Shown in pieces: positions 26,612 through 35,413 of a DNA stretch of 64,000 bases. A model generated the notes under the pieces. That model did not search any database. It was not told where the DNA came from and was given only the letters and a program-made list of their open reading frames with translations. The stretch spans positions 186,001 to 250,000 of the forward strand of contig JAJDDB010000003.1 of NCBI GenBank assembly GCA_029260575.1, read 5' to 3'. The DNA is from Phycisphaerales bacterium (GTDB lineage: Bacteria; Planctomycetota; Phycisphaerae; Phycisphaerales; SM1A02). The translations under genes were made by a program, and so were the position numbers. Position 1 is the stretch's first letter. Every line of letters starts with the position of its first letter.

Positions 26612-28576
26612 ATGTGCGGCATTGGCGGCATCCTGCGCACCGACGGCGGGCCAATTGATCCGAATTGGCTCAACATCATCGATGCGCGCATTGCCCACCG
26701 CGGACCGGATGGATGCGGAACCTTCACCGATCGAGTCGAACAGACAATCGAAGGCGCAACCCGCATCACCGAGATCGCATTCATCCACCGCCGCCTGGCA
26801 ATCATCGATCTTGATGACGGCCACCAACCAATGCTGTCGCCCCCCTCATCCCCAGATTTGCAGCCCTCGGCCCAAAGCCCACCCTCTCCAGAGGGTGGGA
26901 TCGCCCCCACAGACCCCGACCTCATCGCCCTCATCTTCAACGGCTGTATTTACAACCACCGCGAACTGCGGACCGAACTCCAATCCCTCGGCCACGTCTT
27001 TGCAACCCACCACAGCGACACCGAAGTCCTCATCCACGGGTACCGCCAATGGGGCAAAGACCTCGAAGACCACCTCGAAGGCATGTACGCCTTCGCGCTT
27101 TGGGATCGCGCAAACGCACGCCTCGTTCTCAGTCGTGACACCTTCGGCGAGAAACCGTTGTTCGTGCGTTGGTCCGTCGCAGGTAACGACAAAATAGTCG
27201 CCTTCGCATCCGATGCCCGTGCGCTCGCGCAATTGGATGATCTAACCCATAACTCCCAACCACAAAGCCCCGCATCTCCCGATGCAGGGATGCCCCCCAA
27301 CACAACCTACCTCGAACGCTACCTCCAACTCGGCTACAACTGGGACGAACACACTGTCTATCAATCTTCTACACCCGCAAACGCTTGCGTCTTCACATCG
27401 CTTCCCACAAGCACTGCTGAACCAGAGAAGATTCTCCCCGATCGCCCGCGCATCGAAACGTCACAAGCGGAATTCGAGAAACTCCTTGACGCAGCCGTCG
27501 CGCAGCGCCTCGAAGCAGATGTCCCGCTCGGCTGCTTCCTCTCCGGCGGCGTTGATTCATCACTGCTTGCGGCACTTGCCATCCGTCACAAACCCGACTT
27601 GCAGACGTTCACCATCCGCATGCCGGACGATCGCTACGACGAATCGCAGCACGCTGAAAGTGTTGCGGACCACCTCGGCGCACAGCACGCCACGCTCGAT
27701 GTCGCTATCAATCCTGCTGAAGATCTCGTGCATCTCATCGCAACCCTCGGCCAACCGTTCGGCGACAGTTCCATCCTGCCGACGTACTGGGTCAGCCGCG
27801 CCGCCCGCCAACATGTCCGCGTTGCACTGTCCGGCGATGGCGCTGATGAACTGTTTCTCGGCTATGAACGTTACATGGCAGCTCGCGCGCTCATCCGCCA
27901 CCGCAGAGCTCTCAAATGGATTCCGCGTTCGTGGTTCGGCAAGTGGCATCCGAAATCGCGCAAGCACAAACTCGGCCGGCTCGGCGAAATGGCCCGCGAT
28001 TCCTATGTCAACGGAATCATCGCAATGGAATCCATCTTCTCGCAGCGACAGATCGCAGACTTGCTCGGCCGACCTGCCCTTGATCCGGTTTGGGTCGCAC
28101 CGGATTTCGATCCCATGCTCACCCTTCGAAACACCGATCTGCAACATTATCTGCCCGGCGACCTGCTCACGAAAGTCGACACCGCATCAATGGCTGTCGC
28201 GCTGGAAGTCCGTGCGCCGTACCTTGACAGCAACGTCGTTCGCGCAGCAGTGAACTGCCCGACATACATGCTCGCGCCGAATAACTCGCGCAAACACATT
28301 CTCCGCAGCATCGCAGCCAAATACCTGCCGCAACACATCATTGATCGGCCCAAGATGGGCTTCGCAATCCCCATCGGCGAGTGGTTCCGCAATGACTTCG
28401 GCAATATGCGCACGCTGCTGCTCGATCATCTCAGTGTGCCGCACCCCTTCGGCCAATTCACACTGCAGCGCAGCGCCATCGACACACTGCTCGCTCAGCA
28501 CGACTCCGGCGATTACGACCACAGCCAGCGACTGTTCACACTCCTCACCCTCGCCATCTGGGCGCAATTGGCATAA
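26612..28576 (+). CDS. asnB: Asparagine synthase (glutamine-hydrolysing)
   Basis: A 654-residue AsnB. The N-terminal glutaminase domain starts MCGIGG, with nucleophile Cys2 exposed after Met removal, and contains IAHRGPDG and NGCIYNHREL. The synthetase domain has the PP-loop LSGGVDSSLLAALA (about residue 310) and LSGDGADELFLGYERY. Two Pro/Ser-rich insertions are present: about residues 75-107 and about 208-230. Each contains a copy of the dispersed palindrome (26873-26908 and 27263-27298) read in frame as QSPPSPEGG and QSPASPDAG. Catalytic motifs are intact, so the protein is probably active. Confidence 0.93.
   Translation: MCGIGGILRTDGGPIDPNWLNIIDARIAHRGPDGCGTFTDRVEQTIEGATRITEIAFIHRRLAIIDLDDGHQPMLSPPSSPDLQPSAQSPPSPEGGIAPTDPDLIALIFNGCIYNHRELRTELQSLGHVFATHHSDTEVLIHGYRQWGKDLEDHLEGMYAFALWDRANARLVLSRDTFGEKPLFVRWSVAGNDKIVAFASDARALAQLDDLTHNSQPQSPASPDAGMPPNTTYLERYLQLGYNWDEHTVYQSSTPANACVFTSLPTSTAEPEKILPDRPRIETSQAEFEKLLDAAVAQRLEADVPLGCFLSGGVDSSLLAALAIRHKPDLQTFTIRMPDDRYDESQHAESVADHLGAQHATLDVAINPAEDLVHLIATLGQPFGDSSILPTYWVSRAARQHVRVALSGDGADELFLGYERYMAARALIRHRRALKWIPRSWFGKWHPKSRKHKLGRLGEMARDSYVNGIIAMESIFSQRQIADLLGRPALDPVWVAPDFDPMLTLRNTDLQHYLPGDLLTKVDTASMAVALEVRAPYLDSNVVRAAVNCPTYMLAPNNSRKHILRSIAAKYLPQHIIDRPKMGFAIPIGEWFRNDFGNMRTLLLDHLSVPHPFGQFTLQRSAIDTLLAQHDSGDYDHSQRLFTLLTLAIWAQLA
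26873..26908. repeat. Dispersed palindrome, CTCCAG family, inside asnB (copy 2)
   Basis: CAAAGCCCACCCTCTCCAG then AGGGTGGGATCGCCCCC. Arms CCCACCCT/AGGGTGGG are perfect around CTCC. Read in frame within the asnB glutaminase domain. Confidence 0.8.
27263..27298. repeat. Dispersed palindrome, CTCCAG family, inside asnB (copy 3)
   Basis: CAAAGCCCCGCATCTCCCG then ATGCAGGGATGCCCCCC. Arms GCATC/GATGC flank the loop. Read in frame between the glutaminase and synthetase domains of asnB. Confidence 0.75.
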
Positions 28577-28617
28577 ATCTGCAGGAATTGACGCCGCACC
28601 TGAGTCTGCGATGGTGC

Positions 28618-28649
28618 GGGTCAGTGTCCGGCTGTCTCACTGTTTGGCT
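28618..28649 (+). repeat. Degenerate octamer array
   Basis: Four consecutive 8-nt units GGGTCAGT, GTCCGGCT, GTCTCACT, GTTTGGCT, immediately upstream of the DAACS transporter gene. Same octamer as the perfect arrays at 30026 and 30461. Confidence 0.5.
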
Positions 28650-28675
28650 TTGGATTTCCGGTATCCTGTCCAACC

Positions 28676-30016
28676 ATGAGCGGCAAGAAGACGAACATCC
28701 TCACCGTCCTCATCATCCTCGGCCTCGTTGCCGGCGCACTCTTCGGACAATTCTTGCTTTACGATGGCGATCCCGGGGCACTCGGCGACCACTGGACCAA
28801 GCAGGCCGGCGACATCATCCTCATCCGCCCGCTCATGCTGCTCATCATCCCGATCGTGTTTGTAAGCGTCATCGTCGGCGTGACATCAATCGGTGATCCG
28901 TCCAAGCTCGGCCTCATCGGCGGATCAACGCTTCTGTATTACATCGTGACTATGCTCATTGCCGTATCCATCGGCGCAACGCTTGTCTCCACGCTCAAGC
29001 CCGGTGACCTTTCCGAGGAAGCTCGCACATCGCTCACTGCAGGCGCGGCGCAGCAGTATGAATCAAAAGTGCAGGCGAAAGTGCAGCAGGCAGAGGAAGG
29101 CGGCGCAACATCCGTCGGACAGGCGTTCCTCGAAATTCTTAAGCAGATGATCCCGACAAACGTCATCGATGAGATGGCCCGCGGCAAAACGCTGGGGATC
29201 ATTGTCTTTGCACTGCTGCTGGGACTGGCGCTGGCGGCCGGAGGTGAAACCACCGCGCCCGCCGTGCGCGTTTTCGAAGCCCTGTTTGACGCCATTATGC
29301 GCCTTGTGCTCTGGGTCATCTGGCTCACGCCCGTCGGCGTGTTTTTCCTCGTCGCGTGGACAGTCGGCGATATCGGCTTCGAAAATCTCATCGGACCCAT
29401 TGCCAAGTACATCGCCGTCGTACTGAGCGGCCTGTTTCTGCACGGCGTAATTGTCCTGCCACTCATCCTATTCATTCTCGCGCGCACAAACCCGTTCAGA
29501 TACATGTGGCAAATGCGCCGCGCACTCATGACGGCATTCGGTACCGACTCAAGCAGCGCCACCTTGCCCGTCACCATCGAATCCGCAGAAACAGAAGGCG
29601 GGTGCTCCAAACGCAGTGCGAATTTTGTCCTTCCGCTCGGCGCGACGATCAACATGGATGGCACCGCGCTCTACGAAGCGGTCGCAGTCGTCTTTCTTTT
29701 CCAACTCTACGGCATCGAACTTGAGTTCACACAGCTGCTCGTTGTCGTTATGACCGCAACGCTCGCGGCCGTCGGCGCTGCCGGCATACCTTCTGCCGGC
29801 ATCATCATGATGGTCATCGTCATCAACGCTGTGAACACCAGCCTTGGCGGTGACAAGACTCTGCCCCTGGAAGCCATCGGCGTAATCATCGGCGTCGACC
29901 GCATCGTCGATATGTGCCGAACCACAGTCAACGTCTGGGGTGACGCAGTCGGCGCAAAGCTCATTACCAAGATCGCGCCCGACATCGTCGAGCAGCGCGA
30001 AAAGACGCTCGCGTGA
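28676..30016 (+). CDS. Dicarboxylate/amino acid:cation symporter (DAACS family)
   Basis: A 446-residue GltPh-type secondary transporter for C4-dicarboxylates or acidic/neutral amino acids driven by Na+ or H+. Conserved features: MLLIIPIVFVSVIVGVTSIGD, the HP1 serine-rich tip FGTDSSSATLPVTIE, TM7 GATINMDGTALYEAVAVVFLFQ (NMDGT), HP2 GAAGIPSAGIIMMVIV and TM8 VDRIVDMCRTTVNVWGDAV. About eight membrane helices plus two hairpins. A hydrophilic insertion with KVQQAEEGGA lies near residues 110-150, in the usual position of the variable 3-4 loop. Confidence 0.93.
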   Translation: MSGKKTNILTVLIILGLVAGALFGQFLLYDGDPGALGDHWTKQAGDIILIRPLMLLIIPIVFVSVIVGVTSIGDPSKLGLIGGSTLLYYIVTMLIAVSIGATLVSTLKPGDLSEEARTSLTAGAAQQYESKVQAKVQQAEEGGATSVGQAFLEILKQMIPTNVIDEMARGKTLGIIVFALLLGLALAAGGETTAPAVRVFEALFDAIMRLVLWVIWLTPVGVFFLVAWTVGDIGFENLIGPIAKYIAVVLSGLFLHGVIVLPLILFILARTNPFRYMWQMRRALMTAFGTDSSSATLPVTIESAETEGGCSKRSANFVLPLGATINMDGTALYEAVAVVFLFQLYGIELEFTQLLVVVMTATLAAVGAAGIPSAGIIMMVIVINAVNTSLGGDKTLPLEAIGVIIGVDRIVDMCRTTVNVWGDAVGAKLITKIAPDIVEQREKTLA

Positions 30017-30025
30017 TTCGTTGAA

Positions 30026-30057
30026 AACCAAACAGCTGCAAAGCCAAACAGCCAAAC
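30026..30057 (-). repeat. Octamer array, left side of the four-helix-bundle gene
   Basis: In one 8-nt phase: AACCAAAC, AGCTGCAA, AGCCAAAC, AGCCAAAC. It is the inverted counterpart of GTTTGGCT units at 30461-30492. 17 bp (30042-30058) are perfectly complementary to 30460-30476. Confidence 0.8.
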
Positions 30058-30076
30058 ATTCAATTCGGGGCTAACC

Positions 30077-30433
30077 ATGGGACGATTCAAGGGTGACTTG
30101 CCCCAACGTTCATTTGAGTTTGCACACGCGATTCTTCAGATCGTGGACCGAATTCCAGACGGTACGATCGGCTGGGTCGTTGCGAAACAATTGACCCGCA
30201 GTGGTACGTCAGTCGGCGCGAATGTGGCAGAGGCAAACGGCGCTTTAACAAACGCAGAATTCGCGAGCATCTGCAACATTGCCCGGCGGGAAGCTGCAGA
30301 AACGACCTATTGGCTGAAACTCTGTGAAACGGCAGGACTTGTGGACGCGGTACATCTCGATCATGCGATCACTGAAGCTGTTGAGCTTCACGACATCCTC
30401 GCCACGATCGTACGCAAGACACAGACGCAATAA
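30077..30433 (+). CDS. Four-helix-bundle protein (23S rRNA intervening-sequence protein family)
   Basis: A 118-residue helical protein of the S23/IVP family: FEFAHAILQIVDRIPDGTIGWVVAKQLTRSGTSVGANVAEANGA, then FASICNIARREAAETTYWLKLC and a C-terminal helix with ELHDILATIVRKTQ. The RSGTSVGANVAEA motif is diagnostic. The family was named from proteins encoded in 23S rRNA insertions but is widespread as free-standing genes of unknown function. Here the gene is bracketed by inverted octamer arrays between a transporter gene and trxB, as though it were a small inserted cassette. Confidence 0.9.
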   Translation: MGRFKGDLPQRSFEFAHAILQIVDRIPDGTIGWVVAKQLTRSGTSVGANVAEANGALTNAEFASICNIARREAAETTYWLKLCETAGLVDAVHLDHAITEAVELHDILATIVRKTQTQ

Positions 30434-30460
30434 ATCAAGGACCTCCGTCCGAACAATTGT

Positions 30461-30492
30461 GTTTGGCTGTTTGGCTGTCCAACTGTTTGGCT
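30461..30492 (+). repeat. Octamer array, right side of the four-helix-bundle gene
   Basis: Four phased 8-nt units GTTTGGCT, GTTTGGCT, GTCCAACT, GTTTGGCT. The array stops 3 bp before the stop codon of trxB. Confidence 0.85.
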
Positions 30493-30495
30493 TTC

Positions 30496-31524
30496 CTACG
30501 CCAGCCCTTGCTCGCCTAACCATCGTTCCGCATCCAGCGCCGCGCGGCATCCCATCCCCGCTGCCGTCACCGCCTGCCGATAGACAGAATCCGCCACATC
30601 ACCCGCAGCGAAAATGCCTTCGACACTTGTCGTCGATGCACCCGGATCTTTCAGCACGATGTAGCCGGTGTCGTCAAGCTCGAGTTGGCCATCAAGAAAA
30701 TTCGTAATCGGCGTATGCCCGATCGCAAGGAACAACCCGCCGATCGGCATCTCGCGCTCGTCGCCGGTTGTCGTGTCTTTGACGCGTAATCCCGAAATCT
30801 TTTCATCACCAAGTACTTCCGTTACAACGGTGTTCCATAGCACTTCGATGTTGTCGTGCTTGAGCGCGCGGTCCTGCATGATCTGACTGGCCCGCAGTTC
30901 GTCACGGCGATGCACGATGTACACCTTCGAAGCGAACTTCGCCAGATACATCGCCTCTTCCATTGCTGTGTCGCCGCCGCCGATCACCGCCAACTCCGCA
31001 TCGCGGAACATCGGAAGGGCACCATCACACACCGCACACGCGCTCACGCCGCCGCCGGTCTGCGCCAACCGCTGTTCGTTGTCCTGCCCGAGCCAGTTCG
31101 CCTTCGCGCCTGTCGCAATGATCACCGCATGCGCATCGACTTCAAATCCATTGTCGCCAACGATATGGAACGGCCGCTTGCTCGTGTCAATCGATTTGAC
31201 GTTCTGGAACATCGTGTACAGCGGCATCTCCTTGTTCAGGTCATCGCCGGTCTTCACGCCTTCGTCCGTCACCACCCGCGTGTCAAACCGCAGCGCCTGC
31301 CTAGCAAACAACTGCATCATGTCCGGCCCGGTAATGCCATCGGGATAGCCCGGATAATTCTCGACATCGGTGGTCAACATCAACTGCCCGCCGGGCACGA
31401 GATCTTTGCCCGTCGCTCGACCCGGGAACATCAACGGATGCAGATCCGCACGCGCTGCATAGATCGCCGCCGTCCAGCCTGCAGGACCGCTGCCGATGAT
31501 CACGATATTCTCAACGTCAGTCAT
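30496..31524 (-). CDS. trxB: Thioredoxin reductase
   Basis: A roughly 342-residue FAD/NADPH-dependent disulfide reductase that reduces thioredoxin in the cytoplasm. FAD motif IIGSGPAGWTAAIYAARA at the N-terminus, redox-active CAVC in GGVSACAVCDGALP (about residue 146), NADPH motif VIGGGDTAMEEAMYLAK, and C-terminal FAD motif GIFAAGDVADSVYRQAVTAAGMGC. ATG 31524 (MTDVEN) is preferred; the frame can extend 12 bp to a TTG. The gene end abuts the octamer array. Confidence 0.96.
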   Translation of the reverse strand: MTDVENIVIIGSGPAGWTAAIYAARADLHPLMFPGRATGKDLVPGGQLMLTTDVENYPGYPDGITGPDMMQLFARQALRFDTRVVTDEGVKTGDDLNKEMPLYTMFQNVKSIDTSKRPFHIVGDNGFEVDAHAVIIATGAKANWLGQDNEQRLAQTGGGVSACAVCDGALPMFRDAELAVIGGGDTAMEEAMYLAKFASKVYIVHRRDELRASQIMQDRALKHDNIEVLWNTVVTEVLGDEKISGLRVKDTTTGDEREMPIGGLFLAIGHTPITNFLDGQLELDDTGYIVLKDPGASTTSVEGIFAAGDVADSVYRQAVTAAGMGCRAALDAERWLGEQGLA

Positions 31525-31594
31525 CTCTAGTTTCAATCAAGTGTTGGGTTGTCGGAAATATTCCGGACAGTACTGCGAGTTGACTCGCACAGGA

Positions 31595-33070
31595 TTACGG
31601 CTCGATATTCTGCTGACGCGCCACAGCCTTGATCGGCGGCCAGATCACGATATCACCCTGCGATCCATCATCCGTATGCAGCGTCGCGCGGTCATCTTCT
31701 ACATTCAGGCCACGACCCCACAGCAGCGCTTCGCCGGGCTCGATCCATAACCGCTTGTTGCCGGCGAGATCAATGGACTTGCGCCGCGTCAGCAACTCGT
31801 ACTTCAGATCACCCAGCAGAAAATCATACGGGTCGACATTCATACTCTTCCGAACGAATTCACCATGCATATTCTCAATTCGATTCGGATAACTCCCGCG
31901 CGACACTTTATGCGCGCACAGTCCCGCTGCGAGCGATGTACCGTTGACTTCAAGAACCAACCGATCGCGCTTGGTGAACAATTCCTCGACATTCTGCATC
32001 GAGTACAACACCGCTGCGTAGCGGACGGGATTCGTCGCTGCAAATTCGCTCTTGATATCCAGAATCGGGCTGTGCCCCTCGATGCGCCACCGCCTCCACC
32101 AGTCGTCGTACACCAGCGTCAGCCGCTCCAATGAGGCGTCCAGCGAACCGTGTACCGCTGCGATGTTTGCCCACCGTCTCGCCGAACCAAATCGCGTCAG
32201 CGGCATATCCTGCGATTGCACAGCTCCGAACACATTCGAAAACTGCACCGCATTCGCCCGGCCGCTGCGCTCATCGAACACTTCTCGAATCAGCGCTTCA
32301 GCCAGAATACGATCCGCCTCCGGCATAAACAGCCGCGAGCGATCCGGATTCAGAAACGGAATGTCAATCATCCCGATATCGGTAAACCACTCGACATCAA
32401 TCTTGTCCTGATACGTGTAAAACACATCGCGAAGATTCGAAAGCGTGTTCGACAACAGGTCAATGAACCACAATTTCTCCAGCAGGAAGTCACGATCTGA
32501 CAACTGCCGCATAAGCACTGTCTGCGCAAGCGCAAGGCGAATCGCCCGATCTGTCTGCCCGGTTTCCATCAATCGGTACACCTCAGCCGTGCCGTACGCT
32601 GCGATCACTTCGATCGAGTACATGTACCGGAATTCGTTGTTGCGCAAGCTGTCATCAAGGCCGATCGCCACGGTCAAACCCGCATCGCGGATTTCTGATG
32701 ACACGTTTTCTTCGCCATAGGGCAGGCCGAAGATAATCGTATTCTTCTCCCACACTTCAATTATGGCATCAGCCATATGCGTGTTGGTCTCTGCCCAGCC
32801 GGCAACAGCAGACCACTGAGGCATACCCGGCCAGATCGTGGTCAGGTTGAAATTCTCATCCAACGGCATCGGCGGCTCGGACATTTCGATATACGCATCG
32901 AAGATGACCTTGTAGCTCTTGGTACTCTCCGAACCTTTGACGCTGCTGTGATCGTTGAGCTTCTTCACAACAGCATCGCGCCGCGCATCAGCGGAGGCTG
33001 ACGAAACGGGCAGCACTGCGCCCAGCACAGCTGCGATCAGGACAACGATGAACATCTGACTTCGAAACAT
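31595..33070 (-). CDS. Secreted hypothetical protein
   Basis: A 491-residue protein with a clear Sec signal peptide (FIVVLIAAVLGAVLPVSSASA, cleavage about residue 26). The mature part is mostly alpha-helical (AIIEVWEKNTIIFG, AIRLALAQTVLMRQL, ADRILAEALIREVFDE) and is not recognised. The C-terminus contains short strands (RLWIEPGEALLWGRGLNVEDD). The longer open frame starts at 33130, but ATG 33070 begins the signal peptide and is preceded by AAGAAAGG. Probably periplasmic. It is a single gene between trxB and the divergent ald. Confidence 0.7.
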   Translation of the reverse strand: MFRSQMFIVVLIAAVLGAVLPVSSASADARRDAVVKKLNDHSSVKGSESTKSYKVIFDAYIEMSEPPMPLDENFNLTTIWPGMPQWSAVAGWAETNTHMADAIIEVWEKNTIIFGLPYGEENVSSEIRDAGLTVAIGLDDSLRNNEFRYMYSIEVIAAYGTAEVYRLMETGQTDRAIRLALAQTVLMRQLSDRDFLLEKLWFIDLLSNTLSNLRDVFYTYQDKIDVEWFTDIGMIDIPFLNPDRSRLFMPEADRILAEALIREVFDERSGRANAVQFSNVFGAVQSQDMPLTRFGSARRWANIAAVHGSLDASLERLTLVYDDWWRRWRIEGHSPILDIKSEFAATNPVRYAAVLYSMQNVEELFTKRDRLVLEVNGTSLAAGLCAHKVSRGSYPNRIENMHGEFVRKSMNVDPYDFLLGDLKYELLTRRKSIDLAGNKRLWIEPGEALLWGRGLNVEDDRATLHTDDGSQGDIVIWPPIKAVARQQNIEP

Positions 33071-33273
33071 CAGCACAACCTTTCTTGCGGCCCAATGGCA
33101 TCCACGGCCTCGAATCGAGGATGGTAGCACAGACCCCGCTGCGGTTCATGCCCGGCCTGTGCTCGCCGGTTGCCGCCGCCCCAGGGCCACTCCCCGCAGC
33201 CCCAGTGAATGCGACAGATTCCCAGGGATAACGCTATCATCCGCCCCGCTATCCATTTAAGGAGTGACTGTGC

Positions 33274-34380
33274 ATGATCGTTGGGGTTCCCACAGAAGTA
33301 AAAAGCGATGAGTACCGCGTCGGCCTCCAGCCGGTCGGTGCGGAGCTGCTCAGCAGCCGCGGCCACCAGGTTCTCGTTCAGCGCGGCGCAGGCGACGGCA
33401 GCGGCCTCACTGATGACCAGTACACCGAAGCCGGCGCGACACTCATCGACACCGCTGATGAACTCTGGTCCATGGCGGACATGATCGTCAAAGTCAAAGA
33501 ACCCCAGCCGCAGGAAGTTGCCCGCATTCGCAAAGACCAGATTGTCTTTACCTACTTTCATTTCGCTGCCGACAAAGACCTTACCGTCGGTTGTATGGAC
33601 AGCAAGTGCATTGCGGCCGCGTACGAAACTCTCACCGATCGCCACGGCCATCTGCCGCTGCTCACACCCATGAGCGAAATTGCAGGCAAGCTCTCCGTGC
33701 AGGAAGGTGCGAAGTATCTCGAAGGTCCACAGGGCGGAGCCGGCGTCTTGCTCGGTGGCGTGCCCGGCGTTGATCCGGGACATGTCCTTGTCATCGGCGG
33801 CGGCGTCGTCGGCACATGCGCTGCACGCGTTGCAGCAGGCATGGGCGCAAACGTCGTGATTCTCGATGTCAATGTCGAGCGACTTCGTGACCTTGATGAA
33901 TTCATGCCGCACAACTGCACGATGATCTATTCCGATCCGCAGTCCGTGCGCGAACATCTGTACTGGGCGGATCTCGTCGTCGGCGCGATCCTGATTCCAG
34001 GCGCAAAGGCCCCCCACCTCGTCAGCCGGGACGATCTGCAGCACATGAAACCCGGTTCGGTGATTGTCGACGTCGCAATCGACCAGGGTGGCTGCGTCGA
34101 GACGTCCAAAGTCACCACGCACAGCAACCCCACCTATGTCGTCGACGGCGTTGTGCATTACTGCGTCGGAAATATGCCCGGCGCTGTCGCTCGAACGTCA
34201 ACCAAAGCGCTGACCAATGCGACCCTGCCGTGGGTGCTCAAACTCGCAGATGAAGGCGCGGAGAAACTCGCCAGGCGCGATCCGCATTTTGCAGCCGCGA
34301 TCAACACCTACAAAGGTTCGCTGACCTACGAACCCGTCGCCACCGCACATGACCTTCCCTTTGAGACGCTGGCTTTGTAA
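33274..34380 (+). CDS. ald: Alanine dehydrogenase
   Basis: A 368-residue enzyme converting alanine reversibly to pyruvate and ammonia with NAD+. N-terminal MIVGVPTEVKSDEYRVGL, catalytic-site DMIVKVKEPQ (Lys) and TYFHFAADKDLT (His), LTPMSEIAGKLSVQEGAKYLE, Rossmann HVLVIGGGVVGTCAARVAAGMGANV, and DVAIDQGGCVETS. AAGGAG lies 10 bp upstream. With two Na+-coupled amino-acid transporters and gdhA in the window it fits amino-acid-based nitrogen and carbon metabolism (inference). Confidence 0.96.
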   Translation: MIVGVPTEVKSDEYRVGLQPVGAELLSSRGHQVLVQRGAGDGSGLTDDQYTEAGATLIDTADELWSMADMIVKVKEPQPQEVARIRKDQIVFTYFHFAADKDLTVGCMDSKCIAAAYETLTDRHGHLPLLTPMSEIAGKLSVQEGAKYLEGPQGGAGVLLGGVPGVDPGHVLVIGGGVVGTCAARVAAGMGANVVILDVNVERLRDLDEFMPHNCTMIYSDPQSVREHLYWADLVVGAILIPGAKAPHLVSRDDLQHMKPGSVIVDVAIDQGGCVETSKVTTHSNPTYVVDGVVHYCVGNMPGAVARTSTKALTNATLPWVLKLADEGAEKLARRDPHFAAAINTYKGSLTYEPVATAHDLPFETLAL

Positions 34381-34445
34381 GAGCCTACCGGTAAATCTGA
34401 GAGCGAACGGATTCACTTTCACACCAAAGCCAACGCATCACAGCA

Positions 34446-34850
34446 TTAGCCTTGGGCTCCGCGCGTGGTCAACGCTGCAGATGTACGAATGTTTCGCAGC
34501 GCCATCGGCACCAACTCCCCCAGTACGACAATTCCCGCCCAGTTCGCTGCCATGTCGCTCCATGAAAACGAACGATGCACCAGCCAGAGCTGACTGCACT
34601 CTTCAAACGTCACCACAACAGCAATAACAATCGTGGCCCGCCACACCACCACAGGCCCGAAGCGCACGCGCTTCGTTGCAAATGCGCTGTTCACCAGCAG
34701 CGCCAACGTTCCAATGAACACAAAATGCCCAAGTGTATCGCCCGAAGGAATTATCTTACTCCATCGAAATACTGCCGCATCCACATTCAAATTGGCAAGC
34801 AACACAATCGTCGCGACCAGCAACCCGAACGACACTGCAATCAACTTCAT
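34446..34850 (-). CDS. VanZ-like membrane protein
   Basis: A roughly 134-residue integral membrane protein with three to four hydrophobic segments. GDTLGHFVFIGTLALLVN and FEECSQLWLVHRSFSWSDMAANWAGIVVL match the VanZ-like pattern of D-K/L-x-x-H-F...E..Q......R..D..D...N..G. The open frame starts at a TTG (34913); ATG 34850 (MKLIAVSFG) directly precedes the first membrane helix. Role unknown; VanZ proteins were first linked to low-level teicoplanin resistance. Confidence 0.7.
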   Translation of the reverse strand: MKLIAVSFGLLVATIVLLANLNVDAAVFRWSKIIPSGDTLGHFVFIGTLALLVNSAFATKRVRFGPVVVWRATIVIAVVVTFEECSQLWLVHRSFSWSDMAANWAGIVVLGELVPMALRNIRTSAALTTRGAQG

Positions 34851-34979
34851 TCCAACACTACTGCCGACATTTGGAACAGGTTCATCTTGTCTCGCAAAAT
34901 TGCCAGGGTACAATCACAAGCCCACGCTGAAACAGCAAGGGCTTGCATCCATCACAAGTTTCAAAGCATATTCGCAGCC

Positions 34980-35189
34980 TCAGGCAACCTTAGCCGGCGT
35001 GAACCCCTCGCACGCACTGATCGGCGTGACCATCAGATGCAAATCTGCGTGCTGCGGATGACCGCAACTTTCAAGAACGTGTTCACCCGCCCGGCCGCTG
35101 ATGCGAATCTGCACGAGCTTTTCATCCTGCGGGTGGTCTTCACCAAAGTGTGCACACTTGCCGCATTGTCCATCGTGAATCGTAAGCAT
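34980..35189 (-). CDS. Small Cys-containing conserved protein
   Basis: A 69-residue protein starting MLTIHDGQCGKCAHFGEDH. CxxC at residues 9-12, a third Cys in ESCGHPQHADLHL and a fourth in SACEGFTPA make a plausible zinc site. It matches a type of small hypothetical protein I associate with planctomycetes. Function unknown; it stands alone in a region of weak coding signal between 34.9 and 35.4 kb. Confidence 0.65.
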   Translation of the reverse strand: MLTIHDGQCGKCAHFGEDHPQDEKLVQIRISGRAGEHVLESCGHPQHADLHLMVTPISACEGFTPAKVA

Positions 35190-35413
35190 GGCATTCGCTC
35201 CAGTACTCGAAAGTCCCTGTTTGTACTTTGCAGTATTTCAGCGCCGCTGCGTAATGACCAGTGAAATCCACCTGGCTTGCGCAACTGATATTGAATCACA
35301 GTCTCAATTGCATTTGCGTCCGAAAATATCACGCATGGAACACAGACAAACCCTTGCGTCTCGGCATGCGCTTGAACTGTTCATATGTTGTTATTGCTTG
35401 CACCGATAGTTTC

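Noticed and set aside
33070-34158. Long minus-strand frame opposite ald
   Set aside because: ald is certain by homology; the antisense frame shows no recognisable motif and is a codon-bias shadow.
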